Source: Pieris napi (lineage: Eukaryota; Arthropoda; Insecta; Lepidoptera; Pieridae). Taken from it: 64,000 nt of DNA. This document shows positions 33,701 through 45,500 of the stretch, piece by piece. The stretch lies in assembly GCF_905475465.1 (NCBI RefSeq), contig NC_062241.1:1116001-1180000 (forward strand), in the 5' to 3' direction. A program made the translations under genes and the position numbers. Within the stretch, counting starts at the first letter, position 1. Each line of letters starts with the position of its first letter. The notes under the pieces are model-generated. The model was not told where the DNA came from, searched no databases, and saw only the letters and a list, made by a program, of their open reading frames with translations.

Positions 33701-34949
33701 CTTATAAAAATGACCAAATATACACATAACATATATTTTTTTTCATCCGAACAGCTTCAATATAAGCAAGAGTTTAACTCTTCATGGATATATTTTAAGA
33801 GTTATTAAAGAATTTTAATTAAACATAAAACAACGGAAAGCTTCGATATATTTCATAATTAACGTCCCACAAGTTTCCAATCAGTTTGGAAACTCTGCAA
33901 AACAAAAGAAAACAATTTGATCAACTCCTAGAACAAACATTACAATATAAAAGTTGTGTCGGGTCGAACACAAACAAAACAAATGACGATTCATATTTCA
34001 GTAAAGGGATAGGGTCTTGTGGCAGGTTAGATTTCCGATCTAGACGCAAATTATAATTAAACTTTATAATTTCCACGGAAAGGAAAATTACACTATCGAA
34101 GAAAGAACACTATTATAGATAAGACGTTTATCGTATGGACTATACGACAAATTTTTTGTACGCTGGATAGTTTAGGAGATATACCCAAAACCGTTTCTCA
34201 CCCCTTTTTCCAAGATGGCGGCCGGGGGACAAGGCCGCCAACTCCACAAACTTGGGGTTAAGCTTGTATTGTCCCTACATGTCCCATAAATAAAATTGCG
34301 TCCTCTAACAAATGTTCAGTATATTTTCAGAAACTCCTGTGTCGATTTCATACCTAAGTACGGTAGGTCAAATGTTTAGGCGACCTCTTAAGGCTTCCTA
34401 ACCTTTTTTTTTTTAATAAATTCTACAATGTATAAAGTTAGCATGCTAAACCGGGCATTAAGTGGTTATATTTAATCTGTGAAGACAATAATTACACTGC
34501 CAAAATAAAAAGCTTTTAAATACAAGAAATTTATTTCTTTAAATCACTAATTCTAATAAATTATATAACAAGATTCAGTGATAAAATGTTTTGTAAACTC
34601 AATAAACTGGAAATTTAGTAAAATAAATAATCAGGAAGTGAGGCTTTGAACAGATCAAATTATTTGATAGCAGAGAAAAATAATCAGCTTTTCTCTTTGG
34701 AAGCGCAATTCTTTTTAAAACAAACGGCTCTTATAAATTGAAAAGGTCTCTCAGTGCCTTTACCAATATTGTGGAGACATCGTTGACAATGCATGTATTT
34801 GTGTTCTCCTCGTCAGAAACATTCAGGATGCTTTGAATAAATAAATAAATTATATTTATATTAACATATAGAACGTTTAATAGCTCTCATATAGGACTAC
34901 GAAATGTAACGTATATGTTTTCCTTCACCGTATGAACAATACGTACATA
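33701..34949. other. 1.2 kb without recognisable gene
   Basis: A GC-rich spot at 34213-34245 (AAGATGGCGGCCGGGGGAC) contains a YY1/Pho-like AAGATGGCGGC. A single motif is not enough to call a promoter. Confidence 0.4.
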
Positions 34950-35050
34950 GCCATATTTTAAAGGAGGGCAACGCACTAGCGAGCCCTCTGGCATTGAGAG
35001 TGTTCGTGGGCGGTATCATTTAACATCAGGTGAGCCTCTTACCCATTTTC
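34950..35050 (+). mobile_element. Jockey-type LINE 3' tail
   Basis: GGCAACGCACTAGCGAGCCC, then GTATCATTTAACATCAGGTG and AGCCTCTTACCCATTT match the conserved 3' tail in other LINE ends here. Confidence 0.65.
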
Positions 35051-35536
35051 CACTTGTAATATAAAGAATATAGAATAAAAAATAGCCTTGCACTTAGTAG
35101 CTTTGAAAATCGCAAACTTAATATATACAGGATAAATGTAAATCTCTAACATCTCAGCCATCTTCACATTGCTGACACAGTTGGAAGCTGAAGAAACCTT
35201 TTTGTAACGAAATGCATCTGTACCTAGTCTCTCGTAATAATTCCACACATATATCCTCAAAGCTTTCATCTGTATTTTGCTCTGCAACTTAGTATGCTGT
35301 TCACGAGATAGAAACATATTTGAATAGACTAAATCAGTAATTGTAATTTCGCGGAAACCTTGTAATTCCTGTGACCGTCGTTCATTAGTCGTATATGTAA
35401 AACCACCGCTACATACCCTTTAACATACTTAATAGGTATATGTATTAACGTTCTACTTGTTCTGGACAAACTGTGACCATGCAAGTGTAAACAATAATTT
35501 AATTGTGATAATATAGCGCGGTTTGAACCGATAAAA

Positions 35537-35810
35537 GAGCAGTGTTGGCCTAGTGGCTTCAGCATGCGACTCTCACACCTAAGGTCGTAGGCCCGATCCC
35601 CGGCTGTGCACCAATGGACTTTCTTTCTATGAGCGCATGTAACATTCGCTCGAACGGTGAAGGAAAACATCGTGAGGAAACCGACATGTCTTAGACCCAA
35701 AAAAGTCGACGGCGTGGGTCGGGCACAGAGCTGATCACCTACTTGCCTATTAGATTAAAAATGAACAGATTCAGAAATCTGAGGCCGAGACCTAAAAAGG
35801 TTGTAGCTAC
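35537..35810 (+). mobile_element. tRNA-derived SINE, near full length
   Basis: GAGCAGTGTTGGCCTAGTGG head, B box slightly mutated (GGCCCGATCCC), body and 3' GGTTGTAGCTACGATT end. About 5 bases are missing near the 3' end. Confidence 0.85.
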
Positions 35811-36226
35811 GATTATTTATTGTAGTCAATAAAATTCGACGCTATCACTTTCGATCTGATAGGTCTTCATTCTCAAACTTCAAATAGAAAATATGTTTTG
35901 ACAGCTCTTGAAAATTGTAGTGTGAGCGATGTTCTACAATACAGTCCATAATATTTTTCTGTATTTATAGAGCATAAAACCTTTTACTTAAGGTGGAATA
36001 CTGTCATTTTAATTTTACTTTAAGTGTATCATGGCACTTGACATGTGAAATGTCAAATGCCATCCGCGTTTAATTGTCATAAGCATGTTACGATATACTA
36101 TAGACAACTATGAAAATAATTTTTTTAAGCAACACCAAGATGTCAGAAAACATTTAACCGCGATTGCACGAACAACACCAACTTTAATAACGACATTAAT
36201 AGTTTAGAAAAAAAACAAAAAAAAAT

Positions 36227-36343
36227 ATGTCTAATGGTCAAAAGCAACCTGCTTGTTGCTGTTGTGTGTGTTGTGTTTTGTTTATGTTCTTTGGAATATT
36301 TATATTTGTAAACTTATTAATTTTAAGCAGTATTATATTATAA
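36227..36343 (+). CDS. possible 38-residue Cys-rich membrane microprotein
   Basis: ATG at 36227, TAA at 36341. The peptide begins MSNGQKQPACCCCVCCV and continues with about 20 hydrophobic residues (LFMFFGIFIFVNLLIL), so it would be a short N-terminal tail, a cluster of six cysteines and one membrane segment. Cysteines just before a membrane helix are often palmitoylated, and plant and animal CYSTM-type peptides have a similar layout. I do not claim membership. An AATAAA at 36439-36444 lies about 95 bases downstream. An overlapping alternative frame at 36253-36447 is also hydrophobic. No upstream promoter was recognised, and a chance ORF is quite possible at this length. Confidence 0.3.
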   Translation: MSNGQKQPACCCCVCCVLFMFFGIFIFVNLLILSSIIL

Positions 36344-36449
36344 GCATTATCTTTGTGCCGCCCACACCTATTAACGAAGGCATAGTAACACATAACTTGT
36401 TTCTTTTCTTCTTATTTGTCATTGTTGGTGTTGCTATAAATAAATAAAA

Positions 36450-37344
36450 AAAAATTTTTTTGGTTTGTAATTCTTAGTTCGTATTTCAAAATATCATATA
36501 CATTAATTACAAAACGTCTAACGACCTAATGACGTCATTGAAACAAAAAATACTGGAGAATTATTTTATAACGTTACCGTATAATAACGACGCTCGCTAA
36601 GTGTAGGAAAACATTATTATTCCAACTTGAATGCTTAATTTGCATGCAAAGGGCCACCATAAGCGAGTACAAAAGATAAAATTCCTTCATATTTCTTTCA
36701 GTATTCAATTTTAAATTTGGAAAGAAAATGTAGCCAACGAATATTATAAATGCTTTAGATCTAACCTATCTACAATTGTTATTTGAGTTATGAACGTCAA
36801 ACGATTCCATTAGGTATTTTAAATATACAGTTAATTTGAAATTAAAAAATAACATAACTGTACAAAGGAAAAAGAAAATCTATAAAGTTCAGTTCGCCAA
36901 GGAGTTTCCATTAGTATTTCTGGTCAGAGGTGCGCAATTTCTATAATCTATGGCAAATTATTAAATCTACTTATCTGTGTTCGTAATCACTTTGGCGCCA
37001 TTTCAATTTTTTATTTCGTATTAATCATTAGGTTCAATACTATTTTATTGTAAAAGTTTTTCTTCGTAGAGCACGTTAACTTCAGATCAGTTAGTATAAC
37101 AGTTAGGGATATGATGTCGATAATATTTTAATTGGTCTTACAGTATTGATTAGTTTATATAATATATTTCAATGTCATAAAGACCCTGAGACTATTTTTA
37201 GATTTTATAAAAAAAATGACATTCCAATTATATAGAACGGACGGAAGAACTATGCTTCAACATAAATGCGTCGAGTTGGGATCACTTGGGAGCTTCGAAG
37301 TCACTTAAATATCGATGTTTCATATCAGCCGACATCTTTTTTTT
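36450..37344. other. non-coding stretch
   Basis: AT-rich. A third TGACGTCA lies at 36530-36537. No gene seen. Confidence 0.45.
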
Positions 37345-37500
37345 TGTTCATAAAAGCTTGCCAACGCTCGGCACACTGATACACTGGTAAAAGAACCACA
37401 ATGTACAATTTTTAATGTGATTAGCACTTATAGGCAAATATGACATACACGAAGGGATAATACAAATATTTTTGTTTGATTAACTCTGTAATGAAATTGT
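37345..37500. repeat. interspersed repeat family F, copy 1
   Basis: AAAAGCTTGCCAACGCTC, GCACACTGATACA and ACAATTTTTAATGTGAT are shared, in the same order and spacing, with 49875-50010. Confidence 0.65.
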
Positions 37501-37598
37501 ATTCATTTCTGTTCTCTTGAGGATTTATTCATTTTATATGACTCGTAAAATAGTCGTTCGAAAACGATGTTTATTAACTTAGTGATACCAAAAATGCA

Positions 37599-37751
37599 GC
37601 AGAATGTTCCACAGCGTTGGTCATTCTGCCAGAGACCACAGCAGCTAGTTTGCGCCTCAGCCGCAAAAAAAGAAAGAAAAGGAATATAATAATACTTTTA
37701 GAAAAAAACTTATATTAGTAAAAGGTAGCAGTGTAAGTAATGAAGTCTTAT
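37599..37751. repeat. interspersed repeat family E, copy 2
   Basis: Same blocks as 23980-24102, including the GCAGAATG/CATTCTGC hairpin and GTAATGAAGTCTT. Confidence 0.65.
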
Positions 37752-38147
37752 AAATATATGTAAAGGTGTATAGTAAATAAAATAAAATTAAAATTTAAAA
37801 ATAAGAATAATTGTTAAGAAGCAGATAAGTAATTTTTTTTTCTAAGTTAACTCTTGTCTTGCAGAAAAATAATCCCAAAATATGTACGTTTTATGTTAAA
37901 CTAACTACCATCGAGAAAAAGGTTTGGAAACCGTTTTGTTATTTATAAAAACACAGCAAATAAAACCCTCTTACAGACGGCAATTAGTTAGACAAATTGC
38001 AGCTCTTTACTCGCCACGCTTCGTTTTAAGTGTTGCTTTAAAATTCGATGAACAATTAGACAATAAAAAACATTTATTTATTTGAGGCGTCGATTTACAA
38101 TTGTTATTATTGCCAGTATAAAGTAATATTTTCGTTTTTCGAATGGA

Positions 38148-38201
38148 ACTACAATATGAACTGCATATAAAACATATTTTATATGCAGTTCATATTGTAG
38201 T
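38148..38201. repeat. perfect hairpin, 25-bp arms, 4-base loop
   Basis: Arms ACTACAATATGAACTGCATA... at 38148-38172 and its exact inverse at 38177-38201, with CATA between. No mismatch in 25 bp. Confidence 0.95.
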
Positions 38202-38563
38202 AGTTTATATTTTTGCTCGCAATCAGATACTTATGAATATATGTTATAGAAAGGATATCATCGCTAACGATCAATGCATCTTCCTCACAATATTGCAGCA
38301 CACAACTCCCGAGGGGATGACTTTGTATAGAACAAGTCGCATGTGTTCGCCAAGCATCCGCGAATATAATAAACCTATACGTACGTATTATACGTAGGTA
38401 CACTGTAAATACATAATTAAAGGAATAAACAAAAAAATAATAGCAAATAATTAAAACGTCAACGTTTCTAAAATGTAAGATAACATAATAATAATTAAGC
38501 TTCATATATTTACTAAAAAAAAAATATACACACACTTAAAATAAATAATATATATATTATTTT

Positions 38564-38780
38564 CAACGACCTCTTAAAGAGTATAGGCATCCTCCAATTG
38601 GCTCTCTCTGTCTTAAGCATTTTTCTCCCATCTTTTACACCAACTTCCTTAACCTCGTCAGCCCACCACAAGAGGGCGACTTCTCTTTCCTAGGGTCCCT
38701 TCTCTCTTTGATACCCTGTTTGGCCATCTTCCATTGTTCTTGCAAGCGGTTTGGCCCGGCCATTTCCACTTAAGTTGTTT
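38564..38780 (-). pseudogene. RTE-like reverse transcriptase C-terminal fragment
   Basis: The minus strand reads LKWKWPGQTACKNNGRW, then GTLGKRSRPLVVG, a TGA where Trp is expected, a frame slip, and RWEKNAQ-like codons followed by DRESQLEDAYTL. The L-K-W-x-W-A-G-H ... GRW ... GKRS-GRP--RW-D ... W---A-DR--W--LEEAY pattern is the C-terminal tail of RTE-type LINE proteins. At least two stops and one shift make it dead. No polymerase core is present nearby. Confidence 0.65.
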
Positions 38781-38789
38781 GAAGTTGTT

Positions 38790-39121
38790 TGGATACTGCA
38801 TCAATATCTTGTTTTGTTTCTTATTTCTGTACTTCTGATCTTGTCCTTTAGTTTTAAATTAGCCAACATTTTTTAACACAAATTCCTTTCTTTTATATGA
38901 AACTTTTTCAGAAGTTATAAGAAGATTAACACAACCTCTAGCAATTAACCTAGAGTGACCTTAAAGCCCTCATAAAGCCCTAATCCCAGTGTATATGAGT
39001 TTGCATTAATTGTTCAAGTTTGTTTAAGATAATGTCAGATCCTGTATTTCTTTGTTGGTCTGAAACAAAACAAAGTTATTTAATGGGTTCATAAACGTGC
39101 TGAAAGTAATTCATACATATA
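38790..39121. other. short non-coding stretch
   Basis: Nothing recognised. Confidence 0.5.
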
Positions 39122-39123
39122 TA

Positions 39124-40303
39124 CAGGGTGGCCAAAAAGTCGTGGATCAAACGCAAATAGGGGATAGATGAGGTCATCAGCGGCAAAAAATTGTACGACG
39201 GGAGGTCTCTAAGGTCAACCCCTGCAGAGTTATGATTTATTTTGGTTTTTATATGAAAATTGACTTTTTTTACTAATTCTTATTAAAATTCGAAAAAATC
39301 TACATCCTGTATCTTTTTCATAATATCCACTAGATTGGTACTGATGAGTTCTTGCGTTAGACATACTATTTATAGTTGTTTATTGAGTGTATTGAAGATA
39401 ATATTAAGTTATACGATATAATTTTTTTTCAAATCAAAACTTTTTGTTTATTTCGGACCCCACTGTGAAAAAAAATTACTCTACCGAAAAGTGACCCTGT
39501 ATAACAAGTTTTGGCGCATTTAATATGGATTCTGAAAAGGTATTACACATGGCCATGAATTGCTCTAATATCTTTCTAGGACGAAAAAACAACAACGATT
39601 CGGACTTATGATAGATTATTTACCTACCTGTGACCAGTACTGTGTGAATCGGACTAGATTCAAAAAATTGGACAGATGGCTGGAGGGTTACGTAGGAATT
39701 TGATTAGACGGTGCAGATTAAGTATTATGGTCAGAGTCAGGAATTTTGAGCATATTTTGTAAAATATTTTGTTTCCTACAAACAACCATTGAGAAATAAT
39801 TGTTTTAATACAATTATTATTCCACAATCGTTGTTTGTAATTCTTCCTAGAAAGATATTAGAGCGACTCATGGCCACGTGTAATACCTTTTCAGAATCCA
39901 TATTAAATGCGCCAAAACTTGTTATACAGGGTCACTTTTCGGTGGAGTAATTTTTTTTCACAGTGGGGTCCAAAGTAAAGAAAAATTTATGATTTGAAAA
40001 AATGTTATATCGTATCACTTAATATTATCTTGAATACACTCAATAAACAACTATAAATAGGATGTCTAACGCAAGAACTCATCAGTACCAATCTAGTGGA
40101 TATTATGAGAAAGATACAGGATGTAGATATTTTCGAATTTTAAGAAGAATTAGTAAAAAAAAGTCAATTTTTATATAAAAACCAAAATAAATCATAACTC
40201 TGCAGGGGTTGACCTTAGAGACCTCCCGTAGAACAATTTTTTGACGCTGATGACCTCATCTATCCTCTATTTGCGTTTGATCCACGACTTTTTGGCCACC
40301 CTG
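39124..40303. mobile_element. Tc1/mariner-like element with about 480-bp inverted repeats
   Basis: Begins CAGGGTGGCCAAAAAGTCGT and ends with the inverse, with TA on both sides (39122-39123 and 40304-40305). The arms 39124-39602 and 39820-40303 are inverted copies with scattered changes and small indels. The roughly 215-bp centre carries a transposase C-terminus. TA duplication, CAGGG terminus and the coding remnant together point to the Tc1/mariner superfamily, although arms this long are unusual. Confidence 0.85.
39673..39762 (+). pseudogene. Tc1/mariner-like transposase C-terminus
   Basis: Thirty codons ending in TAA read QMAGGLRRNLIRRCRLSI and finish RNFEHIL. Many Tc1/mariner transposases end with a R-R--CI-NGGHFEH(L/I)L pattern, and this matches in order and in lying at the very C-terminus. 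The codons just upstream contain a stop, and no DD(D/E) catalytic core is present, so the rest of the gene was deleted or replaced by the extended repeat arms. Confidence 0.55.
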
Positions 40304-40606
40304 TATATGCAGCTTCTCACAAGCAGATTCTAACACAAAAGCGTTGTGTTGCGGGGTTTCACTCAACCAGCAATCCGTTCTAAGCCCTTTGAGATTTGGT
40401 AGTAAATGTAATTTAAGAATATTTTTTATATATATTTTTAACTGTATTTTGTAACGTAAGTTAATTTAAAAAAAATTAATAAAGTACCATATATTAGACA
40501 GGGCTACTATATTCTACCAGCACTTTGTATATATATGTATATGTCTATGAGTCAATGTTACCGAGCTAATGATAACGCCTTGATTTAATTTAAATCTACT
40601 GGTCTA

Positions 40607-41164
40607 AGATCCCGATATACAACGACCTTCACCGAGATGCTTATTTAATGAAACTTATTTTATATTTAATTGAATATGTCAATAAATATAATCCATATGG
40701 GTTGCTTAGCAAATTTCAGTCCAGAGTATTTTAATTAATATTAAAAAAAAATTTTTTTTAAACATTTCACCGGTATGATTATTAGATAAATTCTATACAA
40801 TCGAAAGTATGAAGCCCATAGAATATTCAAACGTTAGGTTGTTTTTAATCAATTAATTATTTATGTGTATATTTTTTATGTGGCACTAAAGTATATATGT
40901 ACATCTTTAGTAAAAAAGAAAGTTATAGTGATACATATATAATACTAGCCTGATTAAAAGTATTGATTGTAAAAAATTAAAAAAGATTACTACATGCAAA
41001 TTATACAAAAAAAATTTTTTTAAATATACACTCACTCTTACATACTCTGGACTAAAATTTGCTAGGCAACCCATATGGATTATATTTATTGACATATTAA
41101 ATTAAATATAAAATACGTTTCATTAAATAAGCATCTCGGTGAAGGTCGTTGTATATCGGGATCT
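40607..41164. mobile_element. foldback MITE, 558 bp
   Basis: Arms of about 125 bp (40607-40732 and 41042-41164) are inverted copies, beginning AGATCCCGATATACAACGAC. TA lies on each side (40605-40606 and 41165-41166), suggesting a TA target duplication. The centre is AT-rich and non-coding. Confidence 0.8.
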
Positions 41165-41269
41165 TATACTATACTATGAAGTCGTACTTGATTGATACGC
41201 CCAAAACACGGCAGACTTCCGTGCTATTTTCATAGAACCAGCGTTTCAGGGTCACTACTCATAAAGTAC

Positions 41270-41352
41270 CAATTCGACTCAGGGTCCGTCAAGAGACCTG
41301 AAAAAAAGAAGAAAGTTATACCCTCCTGGCAATGTACTTGTCCATGAGTAAC
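41270..41352 (+). mobile_element. LINE 3' end, decayed
   Basis: AATTCGACTCAGGGTCCGTC and CCTCCTGGCAATGTACTTGT resemble the LINE C-terminus and tail at 23043 and 20877. Weak. Confidence 0.4.
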
Positions 41353-41807
41353 TCCGTTTGTCCCGTTTTATAAAAAAAAACAAAATCTTATATCGAAAGT
41401 ACATACATACATTAGGTACGCACAGAAGTTGCCTTTGATCTAAATTACATTTTCCCCATTTGAAACGATAAAGTATCATTATTTGCGTTGAGACAGTAAA
41501 CTTCTGAATCATGTCAAGGTTATTTTGACCTAATTTTTAGAAAACTTCACGTTTGTATAAAATTTCGCGGGTCTCGTAAGACCTGTTGATTTTGTTTGCT
41601 CTTAATGGGTCAAGACTACGGGTCACGGTCACATACCCGGGTATGCGCGCGCAATCCCGGGTATGCTTACGTCATTAAGAAATTATACACTAATATTAAT
41701 GACGTAAAGTCATTCACATTAGAAAGCTTCATTAAACTGATATTGCCGGATATTGGGCTGGTGTCACGTATAAATGCAGATAGAAAAAAGTGCACTGATT
41801 CAAGTCA

Positions 41808-42195
41808 AGTCAAAAATCATTTATTCATATAGGTAACACAATGTACACTTATGAACGTCAAAAAATAAATATACATTAAATGCTTCTAATTTTACTTTTA
41901 CTGCCAGTTTAATCAAGGGCGTATAACGGAAGAGAAGAACTGGCAATAAACTCTCCACCATTCTTTTTAATCGCCAAGTTTTTTTTTTACACAACGTTTG
42001 TAAGGAGCTGCAACCATTACACCATGTTCCACATGACATCTTAAATTGATTTGATTATTTATTATAATCATAAAATAAATTAAAAACAAAGATTTGTCCT
42101 CTATCAGCAGGAGGCATGGTGAAATAGGAGCACGCACATACATTCTCGTGGGAACAACACGCAAATACATAGTCGAAATAGCTAACTAACATCAC
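41808..42195 (-). repeat. 450-bp tailed repeat family
   Basis: Contains GTCAAAAATCATTTATTCAT at the tail end, then the GAACTGGCAATAAACTCTCC block, a TGCAACCATTACACCATGTT block and ATCAGCAGGAGGCATGGTGA. The inverse of 46045-46535 and 58375-58830. Head end lost. Confidence 0.75.
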
Positions 42196-42944
42196 CGCAT
42201 ACACGAATTCAACGATCGAATAGAAAGAAACAAAGATATAAATGATTATTATTAACTAACAAGCCTTTATTCTAAGATCTCTTCTTATCTTAGCATAGAC
42301 CAATACAATTATCCACATTCCCATAGTATTATTATCAAAAGGTGGCTTAGAAAACTCTAAAAGTACATTAAAATACAATTTCTTATGGATTTTTATATAA
42401 ATAACAAAGATAAAACTTGATAATGTTATTTTTTATCTTTCAAGTTATTTTTCTAACACAGTTGAAGACCTTAAAATAATGAGAAATGTCCTCAAACGTT
42501 GTGGATTAATTCAATTTTTCCAAGGACTGTTTGTCTTGTACGTACGTTAGTTCATAATTTACAAAGAAAAAATACAAAGCTATACTTTTTTAATGAAATT
42601 ATGGTTGTTATTAAAACTATAAACAGTTTTTTAGAGCTCTATATTATTCGTACATAATAATTCAGTCCTGTTGCAGTTTTAATTGAACTAATCTGTCTCT
42701 CTTCATGACATGGTGAACCAATTTAAAAGAAAGAGGCGAAAGAGTATTTTATTTAAGAGTGAAATTAGACTGATTTAGTTGTATGAATATAGGGGTATAT
42801 AATTATAACGTTATACAGGCCCTTAAAGTAAATTTCTCTAATATATTAAGCTCTCTCTAATAAATGTTTAATATTCTAACAATGAAAACATTTTTGTTAT
42901 CAGTTAATGAAATATTTTCATTTAAGGAATATTATATTTAAAAC
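42196..42944. other. non-coding stretch
   Basis: AT-rich, nothing recognised. Confidence 0.5.
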
Positions 42945-43195
42945 CAGCTGTCCCGCGAACTTCATACGAACGTAAAATGATATTGAGGCGGTCTATCTTT
43001 TTAGTATCAACATTTGGAACATTTTGATATGCTATAGAGAATAGAAATCTAATTACTTAATAAAACCAAAATTTATTATTTTTTTATATTTTCCAATTTC
43101 TCTCCATAAGAACCTTCCTCAGAGTTCCTTAGAATTAAAAAAAAATACTCAAATTGGTCCAGACTTGTTCGAGTTTTGTGCTTAGCAACATATTA
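42945..43195 (+). repeat. unclassified interspersed repeat
   Basis: CCAGCTGTCCCGCGAACTTC at the start and CTTCCTCAGAGTTCCTTAG ... TTGTGCTTAGCAACATAT at the end. The latter part is shared with 63010-63120. Such phrases are common at lepidopteran non-autonomous element ends. Confidence 0.5.
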
Positions 43196-43687
43196 TACGA
43201 TTAATTTTTATTTATGTAGATATGAATGATGTCCAAGAACCTCGGTCACGTTCTCTTGTTTCTATTACGATAAAAATAATAAAACAAACATTTATCATCA
43301 ATTAAATTATATGTTACGCCATTTTCAAGTGTACATAGTAATTAAAGATCGTGTACTACGTCATACAAAGGCGATTTAACAAAAATTCATGAATAAATTC
43401 CTTATACTGACGGTCTATGAATATTCAAATTAAATTCAGGCGGAGAATTTCCTTTTTAAATAACTTTGTTAGAAACGGCCACTGCATATGTTTGGGACAT
43501 TCATTTACGAAATAAATCCTAGAACTGTGTGGTTTGGAGTTTAGAAATCAGCTTTGAGTTTTAAATGAAAGATATGTCGTGCATGAGTTTTATTGGCGTT
43601 TTCAACGTGTTTTTAGTACACGAATTCCCGGAAACGTGATAGCAAACAAATAGCATAGAAGGTACGAGTTCTTTATTGGAAAAAGAG

Positions 43688-43995
43688 AATAGTGGTGGTG
43701 TAGTGCCTTCAGCGTGCGACTGGCACCCCTGAGGTCGTAGGATCGATCCCGGGCTGTGCACCAATGCACTTTATTTCTATGCGCATTTAACATTCGCTCG
43801 AACGGTGAAGGGAAACATCGTGAGGAAACCGGCTGGCCTTAGACCAAAAAGTCAAAGGCGTGTCAGGACAGGAGGCTGATCACCTACTTGCCTATTAGAT
43901 TAACATTTTTGATATCCATTAATGAAATATTTTCATGTTGATCATGAAACAGATACAGAAATCTGAGGCAAAACCTAAAAACGTAGCGTCACAGA
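43688..43995 (+). mobile_element. tRNA-derived SINE with small internal insertion
   Basis: Full plus-strand copy from the head (CAGCGTGCGACTGGCACC) to ACGTAGCGTCACAGATTTT. About 35 extra bases (TGATATCCATTAATGAAATA and following) interrupt the 3' third. Confidence 0.8.
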
Positions 43996-44118
43996 TTTTT
44001 TTTGGCTGTTTTTTTTCTTTATTGGAAATGTAACACCTAGTGAATGTTACTGAACACGTATTTGCTTGTTAGTGTTTTTTGCCTCTAAATTATCAAACAC
44101 ATTCTCGACTATCCACAT

Positions 44119-44445
44119 TTCTTTTATATAGCAAACGGGCAGGAGGCTCACCTGATGTTAAGTTATACCGCCGCCCATGGACACTCTCAGTAGCAAAAGG
44201 CTCGCGAGTGCGTCGCCGGCCTTTTAAGAATTGGTTCTTGAAGGTAAGTCGAATTGATTTGGGAATAATTCAGTGGGCAGCTGGTTCCACATAGGCGGTT
44301 CGTTTAACTGGCTTAAAAAACGTTCAGTTGTGGAACGGCGGACGTCGAGGTGATGCGGACCGTGTAATTTCGTCTTCCGCCTAGACGTCCGGTGAAGAAA
44401 GTCCGCAGGTATCCGAACATCTCCTCTAAACACTCTCCATCGACA
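44119..44445 (-). pseudogene. Jockey-type LINE C-terminus and 3' tail
   Basis: From high to low coordinates the minus strand reads HRTSRRKTKLHGPHHLDVRR, STTERFLSQLN, MWNQLPTELFPNQFDL, then a frame break and the GC-rich 3' tail (GGCAAACGGGCAGGAGGCTC on the plus strand inverted). This corresponds to the last 70 residues of the LINE at 7.3-10.3 kb, from a diverged relative. A stop after NS and missing polymerase make it dead. Confidence 0.75.
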
Positions 44446-45124
44446 AGTCTGAGATATATTATCTCATAATAAATTATCTGAGACTAGCATTATACATTAT
44501 TTAAACATAATCAAAGTAATTTAACAAATAATACAAAGATACATTACATCCACCATCTTGCTTCTGTGGTTGTTTAAATTTTGGATTGAAACCTAACTCA
44601 ACGCTGAGTTCGGAGCAAGACATATTTAAGTAATGTTTAAAAACTTTGAAGTAAGTTTATGTGGTAGAGCTCATGTTTAAGAGTTGGTGAGATTCTTCAC
44701 ATTGAAATTTTAAATCTTCTAAAAATTTGCAAAAAGAATATCTAGTAGACCTTTGTACATATTTGTTAAATAATTAAAACATTTGCATACATTACGAAAT
44801 AAATTAATTATTCATTATAACAACAATTTTTTTAAGCAGACAATCATAAGTTCATATAGTTAGGTTTAGTTATAATGTCCTAAATGTTATGTTATGTCTA
44901 AATATTAGGTCCCTATATTATATGTAATTGGTGTTTTGTATGGGAGGAAATACAGTAGATTTTAGTAGTAGAGTAGTTTAACTTTTCCATCATGGTTTGC
45001 AGTTGCTGACAATAGACATCTAGTGGTTAGGTAGTTTAGCTTTTAAGTATGTTAATAGACTCAGTGACTATAATAATTTACAAATCAACTTCGCTGTTTT
45101 AACGATGCCTTTTTCCCAGACACT
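44446..45124. other. non-coding stretch
   Basis: AT-rich, nothing recognised. Confidence 0.5.
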
Positions 45125-45218
45125 GCATTTTTTTATGTAATAGGAGGCAAACGGGCAGGACACTCACATTGCCAGATGGTTCGCAAGTGCGTCGCCGGCC
45201 TTATAACGCTTGTTAAAA
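45125..45218 (-). mobile_element. Jockey-type LINE 3' tail
   Basis: TAATAGGAGGCAAACGGGCA and GCGTCGCCGGCCTTATAACG are the conserved tail in reverse. It directly abuts a SINE of the same orientation. Confidence 0.7.
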
Positions 45219-45221
45219 AAA

Positions 45222-45500
45222 ATCAATGGCGTTACAACCTTTTTAAGTCAGGGCCTCAGATTTCTGTATCTGTTTCATGATCATGTGTTTGATCAAATAG
45301 GCAGGTTGGTGATCAGCCTGACGCACGCCCTCGAAGTTGTTGGGTCTAAGGCAAGTCGGTTTCCTCACGATGTTTTCCTTCACCGTTAGAACGAATGTTA
45401 AATGCGCACATAGAAAGTACATTGGTGCACAGCCGGGCATCGAACCTACGACCACAGGGATGAGAGTCGCACGCTGAAGCCACCAGGCCAACACTGCTCA
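45222..45500 (-). mobile_element. tRNA-derived SINE, near full length
   Basis: Complete reverse copy from CAATGGCGTTACAACC to AGGCCAACACTGCTC with a recognisable B box (GGGCATCGAACC). Confidence 0.85.

Noticed and set aside
34213..34245. YY1/Pho promoter motif AAGATGGCGGC
   Set aside because: A single motif with no transcript start or exon evidence.
35039..35317. 92-codon minus-strand frame
   Set aside because: Its 3' end lies in a LINE tail and the rest has no recognised similarity or splice sites; too weak to call.
38143..38535. Overlapping frames on both strands next to the hairpin
   Set aside because: Their first codons are the hairpin itself and both strands are open; composition explains them.
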